Assembly (NCBI RefSeq): GCF_030056705.1
Contig: NZ_JASHIC010000017.1
Location: forward strand, 123,688-187,687
Direction of reading: 5' to 3'
DNA: 64,000 nt
DNA from: Flectobacillus longus
GTDB lineage: Bacteria > Bacteroidota > Bacteroidia > Cytophagales > Spirosomataceae
Position 1 is the stretch's first letter, and each line of letters opens with the position of its first letter. The position numbers and the translations under genes were made by a program. Shown here one piece after another: positions 43,478 to 53,368 of the stretch. Under the pieces are notes generated by a model, which was not told the origin of the DNA, searched no databases, and saw nothing but the letters and a program-made list of their open reading frames with translations.

Positions 43478-43846
43478 TTAATTATTATCTACCCCCTCTG
43501 CTTTTACCGCAAGCTCTTTCTCATCCGAAGCAGAGTTGGTAGTGTTTGTATGTGGCATTTTATAATTTTTTACATTTGCTAATTCAGCTGGACTTTTGCC
43601 ATAATCAAGCAAGAGCTTTTTTTCTGTAGCTTCATTAGCAATTTTCTTGTAGTCTCTGTTTGTTTTTCCAACCATGACAAAAGCCGTATTATGATTTTTT
43701 TCAGCTTGCTTTTTTGCTGCCACAGCTTTGTTAGGATGTTTGTAATTGTGAGTACTATAACCAGGGTCGTTGACCCAACTATTTTGTGCTTTTGCCGCTA
43801 AGTTGACAGTTAAAACTAAAGCGATTGCATATATCCAAGTTTTCAT
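43478..43846 (-). CDS. Small exported protein of unknown function
   Basis: 122 residues from the ATG at 43846 (the longer frame adds 20 residues that are not signal-like). Signal peptide IYAIALVLTVNLAAKA/QNS, then a hydrophilic Lys/Asn-rich mature part (VNDPGYSTHNYKHPNKAVAAKKQAEKN). It ends in an acidic tail. It lies 92 bases downstream of the histidine kinase gene on the same strand and may be a target of that two-component system (inference). No family recognised. Confidence 0.65.
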   Translation of the reverse strand: MKTWIYAIALVLTVNLAAKAQNSWVNDPGYSTHNYKHPNKAVAAKKQAEKNHNTAFVMVGKTNRDYKKIANEATEKKLLLDYGKSPAELANVKNYKMPHTNTTNSASDEKELAVKAEGVDNN

Positions 43847-43938
43847 GACGAGATTGTTTAATGGTTCTTTGTTTTTGTTTCTGTTACAAAGATGCAACCT
43901 CGACATTAGGACAACTTCAGACTCAGCTTAGAACGAAA

Positions 43939-45312
43939 TTAGATTTTACTTTTAAACTTATACGGTAGGCATACCGTGAATGTTGTGCCCTGACTTTCAG
44001 ATGATTCTACTTGAATTTGACCCTGATGCAGTTCAACGATTTTTTTGACTAATGATAAGCCTACACCATGACCAGGAGTGTTTCTGGCATTAGAACCTCG
44101 CTTGAATGGCTCAAAAATTTCTTGAATTTCTTTTTCAGAAATAGTTTTACCTGTGTTGTGAACAGAAACCTTTGCACCATTGTCTACACATTCAATTTTG
44201 ACTGAAACAGTTTTATTATCTGAAAATTTTGCTCCATTTTCAATTAAATTAATGAGAGCTGTATAAAGCAATGCTTCATGAGCGTATAGCTCGGGCATCA
44301 TATCCCTTTCTTGTTCAAGAAATAACAAAACCTCATATTCTGGTTTTTTTTCGGTTAGTTCTTGACGCACGCTCCATAGTAACTCAGTTAGATTGACTAA
44401 GTTATATTTGAGTGGAGTCTGATTAGAATCCATACTAGCAATATCTAAAAGACCGTTTGCCAATTTGTTGAGTTGTTGAACATCCTCCAAAACTGACTGT
44501 ATCATTGCCTTTAATTCTTCAGGTGAATCATTTGCTAACAGAGATACCTGAATTTGTCCTGTAATAGCTGTTAAAGGCGTTCTTAATTCATGTGAGGCAT
44601 GAGCCACAAATGATTTTTGTAGACGAAATGCTTTTTGCAAACGTTCCAACATTTGATTGAAACGCAAAGATAATTGAGCAATTTCATCAGTTCTATTTCC
44701 TTCATCCAATCGCAAATCCATATTCGAAGCCGTAATGGTATCGAGTTGTTTGATGATACGATTGATAGGTTGTAGCACTCTACCTGCAAAAAACCATCCT
44801 GCAAAAAATACCACTAAAGTTGTTAATAGACAGCCCGTGATAAGCATAATGGCAAGGTTTCGTTGCTTACTAAGGCCATAAATATCTACTGCCGACGAAA
44901 AAATTAATAGCTCTTTCTTACCAATATTGTATCTAAAACCAAAAATTTCACCTTGACCTACTTGCCAATATATTTCACCGTTTTGAATAACTTCATCTAG
45001 GCGTTTGGCAGGAATATCAAAGTAATCCGTACCACTTTCGTAGAGAATTTTTTTATTTTTATCAAAAATGACAACCTCTTCTTTATCGAGAACAGTCATT
45101 TGATTTTTGTCCAATAATTTTAATAACTGAGGACTCAATTTTTCATTTCCAAAAAGTGCTTCAGCAGAGGTAAGTCCCTCATGTTTAAGACGATTACTGA
45201 ATATAGTTTGTCGGTGTAGTTCTTCTTCCCAATACAAAAAAGTAGAAAAAAGAACAAGCAAAGCCACCACAATACTACTAAACATCACGATGAGTCGAGT
45301 GCGAATAGTCAT
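43939..45312 (-). CDS. Sensor histidine kinase, CusS/BaeS-like
   Basis: 457 residues. TM1 at ~8-26, periplasmic sensor (~27-150), TM2 at ~153-178, HAMP (VLQPINRIIKQLDTI), HisKA with phospho-acceptor in HASHELRTPLTAI and an ATPase domain with N box LIENGAKFS, G1 and G2 (GHGVGLSLVKKI). The order and the RR partner (two bases upstream) match the OmpR-type pairs that sense envelope stress or metals. The signal is unknown. The next gene is the small exported protein. Confidence 0.92.
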   Translation of the reverse strand: MTIRTRLIVMFSSIVVALLVLFSTFLYWEEELHRQTIFSNRLKHEGLTSAEALFGNEKLSPQLLKLLDKNQMTVLDKEEVVIFDKNKKILYESGTDYFDIPAKRLDEVIQNGEIYWQVGQGEIFGFRYNIGKKELLIFSSAVDIYGLSKQRNLAIMLITGCLLTTLVVFFAGWFFAGRVLQPINRIIKQLDTITASNMDLRLDEGNRTDEIAQLSLRFNQMLERLQKAFRLQKSFVAHASHELRTPLTAITGQIQVSLLANDSPEELKAMIQSVLEDVQQLNKLANGLLDIASMDSNQTPLKYNLVNLTELLWSVRQELTEKKPEYEVLLFLEQERDMMPELYAHEALLYTALINLIENGAKFSDNKTVSVKIECVDNGAKVSVHNTGKTISEKEIQEIFEPFKRGSNARNTPGHGVGLSLVKKIVELHQGQIQVESSESQGTTFTVCLPYKFKSKI

Positions 45313-45314
45313 AG

Positions 45315-46004
45315 TTATTTTGCTTTTAGAACATACCCCATACCAACTACTGTGTGAATGAGCTTATTTTCGAAGCCTTTGTCTACTTTATTTCTGAGGT
45401 AGTTGATATATACCTCAATAAAATTAGTTCCTGTATCGAAATTGATATCCCAAACATTTTCGGCAATATCTACTTTTGATATTACACGACCACGGTTACG
45501 CATTAGGTATTCGAGTAGACTATATTCCTTGGCAGTAAGTTCAATCTGTCTGCCACCTCTAAAGGCTAGTTTTTGAGCAAGATCTAATTCCAAATCTGAT
45601 ACTTTCAGAATTTCGTTGGGAGATGTAGAAGAAGGGGTACTACGTTTGAGAAGTGCTTTTACTCTCACTAATAATTCCATGAAATCGAAAGGCTTTACGA
45701 GATAATCATCTGTTCCAACTTCGAATCCACTTAATTTGTCGGCCATACTTCCCAGTGCTGTTAGCATCAAGATGGGTACTTGAGTGTTGCTTTCGCGTAT
45801 TTTGGCGCAAACCTCCAAACCACTCATACCGGGCAAACCGATGTCTAGAATAACTAAATCAAATGTATGTTTTGAAAAAGTGTTTATGGCTGTTTGACCA
45901 TCTTCTGCAATTAATGCTTCAAAGGATTGGGTTTCAAGTCCTTTTTTGATGAAATTAGCTACCTTCTGCTCATCCTCTACAATCAAAATGTGCTGTTTCT
46001 CCAT
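45315..46004 (-). CDS. OmpR/PhoB-family response regulator
   Basis: 229 residues. Receiver domain with phospho-acceptor Asp54 (VILDIGLPG), Thr in MLTALGS and Lys in LVKPFD; C-terminal winged helix (IELTAKEYSLLEYLMRNRGRVISKVDIAENVWD) ending GTNFIEVYINYLRNKV, as in CusR-like regulators. Its stop is two bases before the kinase start, so they are coupled. The gene's target is not shown; candidates are the exported protein downstream and its own operon. Confidence 0.93.
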   Translation of the reverse strand: MEKQHILIVEDEQKVANFIKKGLETQSFEALIAEDGQTAINTFSKHTFDLVILDIGLPGMSGLEVCAKIRESNTQVPILMLTALGSMADKLSGFEVGTDDYLVKPFDFMELLVRVKALLKRSTPSSTSPNEILKVSDLELDLAQKLAFRGGRQIELTAKEYSLLEYLMRNRGRVISKVDIAENVWDINFDTGTNFIEVYINYLRNKVDKGFENKLIHTVVGMGYVLKAK

Positions 46005-46124
46005 GATATAATTTTAAGTAGTAATTGGTTTTGTTTCGTCTGTCTGTTTTGATGGTTTGGTAAAAGATAAAAACCTTCAAATTTTCGATGCTAATAAGAC
46101 TTAAACCTGTATTGTCAAAGAAGT

Positions 46125-46195
46125 TTAGGAATTAAGCCATGAGTTTTGAGACTATAACTGATGCATGAAAATATACTGATGGCTTAATTTCCTAA
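46125..46195. repeat. Inverted repeat upstream of the two-component genes
   Basis: TTAGGAATTAAGCCAT (46125-46140) pairs with ATGGCTTAATTTCCTAA (46179-46195). The loop starts GAGTTTTGAGAC, a family B word. It lies between the resolvase and response-regulator genes, both on the minus strand. Confidence 0.6.
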
Positions 46196-46283
46196 ATCTT
46201 AATCCTAACCCTAATTACTTGATAACAAAATTACGACAGAGGCTTTAATACATTGGTATAAAGTGCATTAGAACGAGATTAGA

Positions 46284-46904
46284 TTATTGGGTATCTTCTT
46301 TGCGTCTAGTTCGTTTTTTGGTAAAGCCCTGAACCTTAACACCTGCATGTGCTAAAATTTTGTAAAACGTTCGACGACTTCCAATCTTAAAGAACTTCAT
46401 AATCTGAGTTGTAGAAAGCTTTTGAGCATCATAAAGCTCTTTTACGGCTGGTGCAATGTCTTGATATTTAGGTAGTAAACCTTTTGGGCGTCCACCCATA
46501 CGTCCACGAGCACGAGCCGAAGCCAAACCTGCCTTAGTTCTTTGCACAATGATATTCCTTTCGTGTTCTGCTAAAGCACAGAAAATCTGAAAAACCAAAA
46601 TACCACTTGGAGAGGTAGTATCAATAGGGTCATTGAGCGAAACAAGATTAATCTTACGCCTTTCTAATTCTGCTACTAAATCAATCAGATGTTTGGTTGA
46701 GCGACCCAATCGATCGAGTTTCCAGATGACAACAGTGTCACCTTCTCTAACAAATTTCATCATTTCTTCAAACTCAGGTTTATGAGCTTTCAGACCTGAT
46801 ACCTTGTCTGTGAAAATATTTTCACAACCATATTTTTTTAATGCGTCAATTTGCAGGTCGAGTGTTTGTTCTTGTGTACTTACACGTGCATAACCGATTT
46901 TCAT
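46284..46904 (-). CDS. Serine recombinase (resolvase/invertase)
   Basis: 206 residues. N-terminal catalytic domain with nucleophile Ser9 in GYARVST, arginines in VIWKLDRLGRS, and the E-helix EHERNIIVQRTKAGLASARARGRMGGRP. The C-terminal helix-turn-helix (STTQIMKFFKIGSRRTFYKIL) is of the small Hin/Gin/Tn3 resolvase type, followed by a basic tail. It resolves or inverts DNA at paired sites. On a replicon with rep-par genes it may act as a multimer resolvase. No transposase or terminal repeats are nearby, so it is probably not a transposon remnant. No inverting segment was recognised. Confidence 0.92.
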   Translation of the reverse strand: MKIGYARVSTQEQTLDLQIDALKKYGCENIFTDKVSGLKAHKPEFEEMMKFVREGDTVVIWKLDRLGRSTKHLIDLVAELERRKINLVSLNDPIDTTSPSGILVFQIFCALAEHERNIIVQRTKAGLASARARGRMGGRPKGLLPKYQDIAPAVKELYDAQKLSTTQIMKFFKIGSRRTFYKILAHAGVKVQGFTKKRTRRKEDTQ

Positions 46905-47106
46905 ATTGTATAAAGTATGTCGATAAAGCTCTGATTGAAAGTGTATAATCCTTCAATAGTAATTTATCCAATGAATTTTTGTTTGCTAAAGTTTTACGAA
47001 GTCAGATTTTTCTGGCTAAATCAGGCAAATCATTTTGGTAAATATAGTCAATTTCTTTTCTGAATACTCAGCTTTCCTTTTTTTGTCCTGAACATATATA
47101 CACCTA

Positions 47107-47141
47107 CGTTCATATCCGCACAAGGTGTTCGAAATCGCACA
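47107..47141 (+). promoter_or_regulatory. Two tandem activator-site candidates upstream of the efflux operon
   Basis: CGTTCATATCCGCACA (47107-47122) and TGTTCGAAATCGCACA (47126-47141), 19 bases apart. The second is an imperfect palindrome (TGTTCG / CGCACA). Their place ~55-90 bases upstream of a sigma-54-like promoter is where a bound NtrC-type activator would sit. Confidence 0.5.
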
Positions 47142-47194
47142 GTTTTTTATACCAAACAATATTTTAAGTGTCTGTTTTTCAATGATTTATGTTT

Positions 47195-47210
47195 TGGCAT
47201 TGTGTTTGAA
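47195..47210 (+). promoter_or_regulatory. Sigma-54-like promoter of the MacA/TolC/MacB operon
   Basis: TGGCATTGTGTTTGAA has the -24 GG and -12 G at correct 12-base spacing, and matches TGGCAY-N5-TTGCW except for one base at the -12 end. It is 30 bases before the ATG of the adaptor gene, and an NtrC-type regulator gene closes the operon. Confidence 0.55.
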
Positions 47211-47239
47211 ATTACTATATACAAATAATCATTACAATT

Positions 47240-48490
47240 ATGGACAAAGAAATCTCTAAAAACCTAGTCAAGCAGAAGCAATACAAACGCTGGGCTACCG
47301 TAGCGCTTGTTGCTGGTGGTTTGGGTATTGCAGTGTACTTTTTAAATAACACCTTGCAGTCATCTATCAAAGCAAATAAAATTCGGATTTCTACCACCGA
47401 AATTGGGGATGTAGAAAATACCTTAACAGCTACAGGAGAGGTAATTCCCGCTTTTGAGCAAATAATTACAACGCCTATTAAGGCTAGTGTCAAGCAAGTG
47501 TATTTTACTGTTGGTGCCAAAATTCAGAAAGGACAACCCATTGTGGAGCTAGACAAGTCTCTGACGATGATAGAGCTAGAAAAGCTTAAAGACCAATTAG
47601 CTCTGAAGCAAAATAGTATTGAAAAATTGAAAATGGATTTGAATAAAAAGATTTTTGATTCTGACATTAACGATAAAGTAAAACAGCTCAATATTAATCG
47701 CCTGAAAGCTGAACTTGAAGATACCAAACGATTGCAAAAAGTGGGAGGAAGAACTCAAGAGGATATAACTAAAGCCGAAAACGCGCTGAGAATTGCAGAG
47801 CTAGAAAAATCTCAATTAGAAAATGAGTTGAGTTATAACAAAAAATCTGTCGGGGCTAATTTGAAAGATTACACTTTGCAAGCCTCTATTGAAGGAAAAA
47901 ACTTGAAAGAGTTGAGTCACAAAATCAAGATGGCAGACATTGTTGCCGACCGAGCGGGGGTATTGACTTGGGTAAATGACAAAATTGGTACTGCCGTGAA
48001 TGAGGGCGAAATGTTAGCAAAACTAGCAGATTTGGGAAGCTTCAGAGTTGAAGGCTCATGCTCGGATGTGTATGCCGAACAACTCAAAATAGGTTTGCCT
48101 GTCATCGTAAGAATTAACGACCAAGCTTTGCGTGGTATGGTCGTCCAAATCAAACCTGCGGTGTCAAATGGCGTGATACAGTTTGCCATAAGTCTCGACG
48201 ACAACCGTAGTACCTTGCTCAGACCGAATATGAAAGTTGAAGTATATGTGATTACGCAAAAAGTTGATAATGTTGTCAGAATAGCGAATGGTCCTGCTTT
48301 TAACGGAAAAAGAAAATTGCCTGTTTTTGTTTTAGAAAATGGTAAAACCGCTAGACGTAGAGAAATAGAAACTGGATTAAGCAATTTTGATTTTGTAGAA
48401 ATCAAGCAAGGGCTGAAACCTGGCGAGAAAGTGATTATTACCGATATGAGTCAATACAAACACCTAGACCAAATTCAGATTGAACCATGA
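47240..48490 (+). CDS. Membrane fusion protein of a MacA-like efflux system
   Basis: 416 residues. A single N-terminal membrane helix (~17-36, WATVALVAGGLGIAVYFLNN) anchors it. Barrel/lipoyl halves (SVKQVYFTVGAKIQKGQPIVELD; ADIVADRAGVLTWVNDKIG) bracket a long coiled coil (~105-205, IGKLKMDLN...). The C-terminus ends with PGEKVIITDMSQYKHLDQIQIEP. It links MacB-like permeases to TolC. Its ATG lies 30 bases after the sigma-54-like promoter, and the stop overlaps the TolC start by four bases. Confidence 0.9.
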   Translation: MDKEISKNLVKQKQYKRWATVALVAGGLGIAVYFLNNTLQSSIKANKIRISTTEIGDVENTLTATGEVIPAFEQIITTPIKASVKQVYFTVGAKIQKGQPIVELDKSLTMIELEKLKDQLALKQNSIEKLKMDLNKKIFDSDINDKVKQLNINRLKAELEDTKRLQKVGGRTQEDITKAENALRIAELEKSQLENELSYNKKSVGANLKDYTLQASIEGKNLKELSHKIKMADIVADRAGVLTWVNDKIGTAVNEGEMLAKLADLGSFRVEGSCSDVYAEQLKIGLPVIVRINDQALRGMVVQIKPAVSNGVIQFAISLDDNRSTLLRPNMKVEVYVITQKVDNVVRIANGPAFNGKRKLPVFVLENGKTARRREIETGLSNFDFVEIKQGLKPGEKVIITDMSQYKHLDQIQIEP

Positions 48491-49926
48491 GAAAGATACT
48501 TTTTTTATGGCTGATTAGTTGGCATAGTTGGGCTCAACAACCAGCCTTGAGTTTGGATGGCGCAATTTTATTAGCTAGAGAAAAATCCATTTCTGCCACC
48601 CAAGCGCATACGCAAAAAGCCACGAATTACTGGCAATACAAAACCTTTTTGGCAGATTATAAGCCACAGTTAAGTCTGGGAGGAACTTTACCTAGTTTTA
48701 CTCGCTCGTTTATTCAGGTTCAACAGCCCGATGGAGCAATTGCTTTTCAGTCTGTCTCTAACAATAACTCAACGCTGACATTGTCCTTGAGCCAGAGTAT
48801 TGCCAAAACAGGCGGTGTGATTTATGTTCAAAATCAATTACAGCGATTTGATGATTTTCAAAATAAATTGACACTTTACAATGGTGTTCCTCTGGCATTT
48901 GGATTGAATCAGCCACTTTTTAGGTTCAATCTGATGAAATGGGATAAGTTGATAGAACCTCTCAAATATGCTGAAAGCGAACAACAGTTGATTGAAAACA
49001 TGGAGAAAATCTCCTTGGCTACCGCAGAGTATTATTTTGACTTGCTATTGGCGCAGGTAAATTTGCAGATTGCACACAAAAATCTTGAAAACAATGAAGT
49101 CCTGTTAAAAATAGCTGATCAAAGATTGAGTCTAGGAAAAATATCTGAAAACGATTTATTACAAATTAAACTCTCCGTATTGAATGCTCAAAAGGATTTG
49201 GCTTCAGCCAAACAACAAGCTGAAGTAGCTCGATTGAAACTTAAAACTTTTATCGGCTACCGCGACGAAGCATCGTTTGATTTGTTGATTCCTGCACAAA
49301 TCCGTTTGTTTGAAGTTGATGAGAAAAAGGCATTGTCGGAGGCTTTGGGAAATCGTTCGGATGCTATTGCCTTTAGACGAAGAATGCTAGAAGCTGAACG
49401 GGATATGGAAAAAGCCAAAAAAGAAAATGGTCTAAATGCCAATTTGAATTTGGCTTTGGGTTTGTCAAATCGTGGAGATACGCCTTTGGATGTTTACAAA
49501 AAACCACAGGATAGACAATTCGTGGAAATACAGTTTACCCTTCCGATTATGGATTGGGGACGCTCCAAAGCAAGAGTAGAAACCGCAAAAGCTAATTTGC
49601 AGTATGCTCAGCAAAGCGTAGAACAAGATAAACTGACCTTCGAACAAGAAATATATACGCAAGTGACCTTGTTTGAAATGCTCCAAAAGCAAGTAAATCT
49701 GACGAAGGAAACCGATGATATTGCAACAAATCGTTACCAGATAGCACAAGATAGATTTATCCTTAGTGACTTAAGTATCACAGATTTAGGGATTGCTTTA
49801 CAAGAAAAAGACCGTGCCAAAAGAGACTATATTCAGGCTTTGAGAGACTATTGGCAAGCCTATTTCAAGCTAAGACTTTATACATTGTATGACTTTGAAC
49901 TCAATCAAAAATTAATTGTAAAATAA
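48487..49926 (+). CDS. TolC-family outer-membrane protein of the MacA-like system
   Basis: 479 residues. Signal peptide (LFLWLISWHSWA/QQP), then two OEP repeats with long coiled coils (DGAILLAREKSISATQAHTQ; ISLATAEYYFDLLLAQVNLQIAHKNLE; ISENDLLQIKLSVLNAQKDLA). The start overlaps the adaptor stop (ATGA), so translation is coupled. The ATP-binding gene follows after 44 bases. It should provide the outer-membrane exit for this ABC system. Confidence 0.9.
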   Translation: MRKILFLWLISWHSWAQQPALSLDGAILLAREKSISATQAHTQKATNYWQYKTFLADYKPQLSLGGTLPSFTRSFIQVQQPDGAIAFQSVSNNNSTLTLSLSQSIAKTGGVIYVQNQLQRFDDFQNKLTLYNGVPLAFGLNQPLFRFNLMKWDKLIEPLKYAESEQQLIENMEKISLATAEYYFDLLLAQVNLQIAHKNLENNEVLLKIADQRLSLGKISENDLLQIKLSVLNAQKDLASAKQQAEVARLKLKTFIGYRDEASFDLLIPAQIRLFEVDEKKALSEALGNRSDAIAFRRRMLEAERDMEKAKKENGLNANLNLALGLSNRGDTPLDVYKKPQDRQFVEIQFTLPIMDWGRSKARVETAKANLQYAQQSVEQDKLTFEQEIYTQVTLFEMLQKQVNLTKETDDIATNRYQIAQDRFILSDLSITDLGIALQEKDRAKRDYIQALRDYWQAYFKLRLYTLYDFELNQKLIVK

Positions 49927-49970
49927 CAGCCCTAAGCCTATTTCTTAGGACATTAAACTAAAAACCCTCT

Positions 49971-50633
49971 ATGATTACATTAAACAACATCGAAAAAGTG
50001 TATCAGACTAGCACTATCGAAACTTTAGCACTAAACAATATTAATATCGATATAAAAAAGGGCGAGTTCGTCTCTATCATGGGACCGTCGGGTTGCGGAA
50101 AAAGTACTTTGCTCAACATCATGGGCTTGCTGGACGAACCTACCAAAGGCGATATTTTGATAGATCAAAAACATGTTGAACAATACACCGACAAAGCTTT
50201 GGCGAGTCTTCGTAATCAAAAAATTGGTTTTATTTTTCAAAGCTTCCATTTGATTAATGATTTGTCGGTATTGGACAACGTCGAAATTCCACTTCTTTAT
50301 CGTAACTCTTCTACCCAATCTCGTAGAGATGCCGCTCGTGAAGCATTGGAAAAAGTGGGTCTGAGTAACCGTATGAAGCATTTTCCGAATCAACTTTCGG
50401 GAGGACAAAAACAGCGTGTTGCCATTGCCCGTGCAATCGTAGGCAAGCCCGATATTATCTTGGCCGATGAACCTACTGGTAATTTGGATAGTGCGATGGG
50501 TAACGAAATCTTGAATATTTTACTCCAACTCAATGCCGAAGGTTGTACCATTGTCATGGTAACGCACGATGAAAGTATGGCAAAGAAAACACATCGCCTC
50601 ATTCGTCTTTTTGACGGAACGCAAGTCTATTAA
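49971..50633 (+). CDS. MacB/LolD-type ABC ATPase
   Basis: 220 residues. Walker A GPSGCGKS, signature [14 protein letters not shown], Walker [13 protein letters not shown], His loop VMVTHD, as in the LolD/MacB-N ATPases that act on mechanotransmission permeases. It works with the two FtsX-like permeases that follow. After the gene comes a 191-base gap with family B words (GAGTGCTGAATTTTGAATG) before the permease, so expression may be partly separated. Confidence 0.94.
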   Translation: MITLNNIEKVYQTSTIETLALNNINIDIKKGEFVSIMGPSGCGKSTLLNIMGLLDEPTKGDILIDQKHVEQYTDKALASLRNQKIGFIFQSFHLINDLSVLDNVEIPLLYRNSSTQSRRDAAREALEKVGLSNRMKHFPNQLSGGQKQRVAIARAIVGKPDIILADEPTGNLDSAMGNEILNILLQLNAEGCTIVMVTHDESMAKKTHRLIRLFDGTQVY

Positions 50634-50824
50634 GAGTGTTGAATTTTGAGTGCTGAATTTTGAATGTAATAATCTAATATTCAGTATTTTATTTTAAAAA
50701 TTGATTGATAAAACCATCGTTAATTCAATAATTGGGGTTAGATTTTCTATTTAAAAACATAGCAGCTTGTAATCCAATATTCTTTAGACTAAAATCAAGT
50801 TATACTTTTTTAAACGCAACAACT

Positions 50825-52069
50825 ATGTTAATCAACTATATCAAAATTGCATGGAAAGTGTTGTTAAGGCATCCTTTCTATACTTTCATTACCTTGTTTG
50901 GGATAAGCATTACCCTTACCGTATTGATGATGATTACCTCATTTCTCGACCATTTGGTAGGAAGTCACTATCCAGAGCAAAACAGAGACAAATCTTTATA
51001 TGTCATGAACTTGTTTTTGGAAGATTCTGCGCGAACTTCTCAGATGGGAGGGCCTATTTCTTATGATTTTTACAAAAAATACATAGAGACACTCAAAACT
51101 CCTAAGCGAACAAGTGTTTCTTCCATGATTACCTCTGCCAATTCCTACATCAATGGCAAGCGGATAAAGGTTAGTACAAAATATTGCGATACCAATTTTT
51201 GGGAAATAACGAATTATGAATTTTTAGAAGGTAAACCTTTCAATCAGAGTAATATTGCTAATGGCGACCGGGTGGTTGTTATTACGGATGCAATGAAAGA
51301 ACAATTTTTCGATAATCCATCTGAGTCTGTTATTGGAAAAATGGTTGAAGTCGACAATGAAAAATATAAGGTAATTGGCGTGGTAAAAGCTGGTCCAGTA
51401 ACTCGTATTCTGACTTTTTCAGATATGTTTTTTCCTTATAATTTACCCAAAAGTAATTATCAAAGAACAGGCTTACAAGGCACTTTTGTGGCAATTATAG
51501 AAGCAAATAGCTCTTCTGATTTTCCAGAAATAAAATCTGAGTTTGAGAATAATGTATCCAAAATTCCCGTACCCATAAAAATGGGGAATACGAAGTATGC
51601 CATCATAGATACTCATGCCCAAACCTATACAGATACGATGCTATACGGTCTTTTTCATCAAGAAATCGGTAATAAGTTTTATCTAGTAGTGGGGTTGGTG
51701 TTATTGATGCTCATGGGATTACCTGCTATCAATTTGGTTAATCTCAATGTAAGTAGAATTTTGGAAAGAGCTTCCGAAATAGGTGTGCGTAAGGCTTTTG
51801 GTGCACCAACTCGTACGTTGGCGTTTCAGTTTATCGTCGAAAATATCTTCATTACTTTTATTGGGGGGGCTATTGCTTTGATTCTGACTAGTATAGGCAT
51901 TTACATATTTAATAGAAGCGGACTAATTCTCTATTCTGATTTAACCATCAATTTGCCTGTTTTTGGAGTAAGTCTATTAGTGTGTTTGGTATTTGGTTTA
52001 CTTTCTGGCGTAGCTCCTGCTTTCAGAATGGCCAAAATGAAAGTCATTGATGCACTCAAAAGACAGTAG
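50825..52069 (+). CDS. MacB-like ABC permease (FtsX fold), first
   Basis: 414 residues from the ATG at 50825 (the TTG frame upstream runs through the leader). Typical MacB topology: TM1 (~20-40), a large periplasmic MacB_PCD domain (VVVITDAMKEQFFDNPSESVIGKMVEVDNEKYKVIGVV), then three TM helices with the FtsX cytoplasmic loop SEIGVRKAFGAPTRTL. The C-terminal AFRMAKMKVIDALKRQ is the standard end. Such permeases use ATP hydrolysis to move peptides, toxins or lipoproteins across the periplasm through MacA and TolC. Confidence 0.92.
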   Translation: MLINYIKIAWKVLLRHPFYTFITLFGISITLTVLMMITSFLDHLVGSHYPEQNRDKSLYVMNLFLEDSARTSQMGGPISYDFYKKYIETLKTPKRTSVSSMITSANSYINGKRIKVSTKYCDTNFWEITNYEFLEGKPFNQSNIANGDRVVVITDAMKEQFFDNPSESVIGKMVEVDNEKYKVIGVVKAGPVTRILTFSDMFFPYNLPKSNYQRTGLQGTFVAIIEANSSSDFPEIKSEFENNVSKIPVPIKMGNTKYAIIDTHAQTYTDTMLYGLFHQEIGNKFYLVVGLVLLMLMGLPAINLVNLNVSRILERASEIGVRKAFGAPTRTLAFQFIVENIFITFIGGAIALILTSIGIYIFNRSGLILYSDLTINLPVFGVSLLVCLVFGLLSGVAPAFRMAKMKVIDALKRQ

Positions 52070-52111
52070 ATTTTTCAGGAATAACAAAATCATCCTCAAA
52101 ACCCAACAATC

Positions 52112-53263
52112 ATGTTACAGCATTTAATTAAACTAATATGGAATCGAAAAGGAAGTCACCTCCTTTTGATCATAGAAATATGGGCATCTTTTATGGTGCT
52201 ATTCGGAGTAATGTCTTTGGTAACCTTTAATCTTGATAATTATAGAGAACCCCTAGGATTTGAATATGAGCAAGTGTGGGCAATAGATTTGTCTCGTAAT
52301 CAGGATACTGTTCAGACTGCCGAAAAGATTACACAAGTATTACAAAAAATAAAATCTTACCCTGAGGTAGAAAAAGTAAGCCAAATGTCATCTAATTCAC
52401 CTTTTTCTTTCAGTCAAATGAATAGTTCGATTAGTCGTAAAAAAACGAGTACACTGTCGGATATATATTATGCTGATGAAAATTTTGATGACGTTTTTGA
52501 CATAAAAATGAAATCAGGACGCTGGTATCAAGCCTCTGATTCTGTGGCAAAAAATAAGCCCATTGTGATTAACCAAAAGACTGCTGATGCACTTTTTGGA
52601 ACTGAAAATCCAATTGGAAAAACGCTGGATGATAATAAAATTGTTGTTGGTGTAATTGATAATTTTAAGGCAAAAGGGGAGTTTACCAAAAATGAGCCTG
52701 CTTTCTTTCAATTGATGTGGCCACACTCTGAAGAAGGAAAAATAGTCATGAAACTCAAGTCTGGGACAGATGCCAATTTTGAGGCAAAATTGGTAAAAGA
52801 CCTTGGAAATATGTTGGTAGGTTGGACTGTTGAAGTAAGCTATTTGACCGACCAACGACAAAATCAGCATAACATGGCTCTAGTACCAATGATTGTGTTT
52901 TCAATTATTGCAGGCTTTTTGTTGCTCAATGTTGCCATGGGGCTTTTCGGAATATTAAAAGTAAATATAGCCAAACGTCGTGAAGAAATTGGTGTGCGTC
53001 GTGCCATGGGCGCTACCGAAGCAGATATTCAAAAGCAGTTTGTTGCCGAGATGTGGGTTATTGCTACCTTTGCGGTGCTCATAGGGTTACTTTTTGCGGT
53101 ACAATTCCCAATTTTGAAAGTTTTTGATTTGGCTTCAGGAGTATATTGGGTGGCGATTGTTTTGGCGATTTTAATTATCTACGGATTAGTCACGATTTGT
53201 GCTTTTTATCCAAGTCGACAGGCGGCCAAAATCCAACCAGCCATCGTATTGCACGAATCGTAA
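52112..53263 (+). CDS. MacB-like ABC permease (FtsX fold), second
   Basis: 383 residues with the same architecture: TM1 (~17-40), periplasmic domain with PIVINQKTADALFGTENPIGKTLDDNKIVVGVI, three C-terminal TM helices and the loop REEIGVRRAMGATEADI. It ends SRQAAKIQPAIVLHES. It differs from the first permease, so the pair likely forms a heterodimer. The preceding gap is 42 bases. It is followed by a decayed family A element and the sigma-54 regulator gene. Confidence 0.92.
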   Translation: MLQHLIKLIWNRKGSHLLLIIEIWASFMVLFGVMSLVTFNLDNYREPLGFEYEQVWAIDLSRNQDTVQTAEKITQVLQKIKSYPEVEKVSQMSSNSPFSFSQMNSSISRKKTSTLSDIYYADENFDDVFDIKMKSGRWYQASDSVAKNKPIVINQKTADALFGTENPIGKTLDDNKIVVGVIDNFKAKGEFTKNEPAFFQLMWPHSEEGKIVMKLKSGTDANFEAKLVKDLGNMLVGWTVEVSYLTDQRQNQHNMALVPMIVFSIIAGFLLLNVAMGLFGILKVNIAKRREEIGVRRAMGATEADIQKQFVAEMWVIATFAVLIGLLFAVQFPILKVFDLASGVYWVAIVLAILIIYGLVTICAFYPSRQAAKIQPAIVLHES

Positions 53264-53350
53264 TAGCAATAGGCTATCAGCTGTGGGCTTTAAGCAAAAT
53301 ATATCAAAACAATTTAATAGTATTTGCCTAGTGCTTAACAACTTAAATAC
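53262..53350. repeat. Family A repeat, diverged copy
   Basis: AATAGGCTATCAGCTGTGGGCTTTAAGC and TTTGCCTAGTGCTTAAC are recognisable arms with a changed loop. It lies between the second permease and the regulator gene, and might reduce readthrough. Confidence 0.5.
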
Positions 53351-53368
53351 TAAAGTTTTACCTTTTCA

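Noticed and set aside
46284..46904. Tn3-type transposon remnant
   Set aside because: No tnpA-like frame or terminal repeats flank the recombinase within the window.
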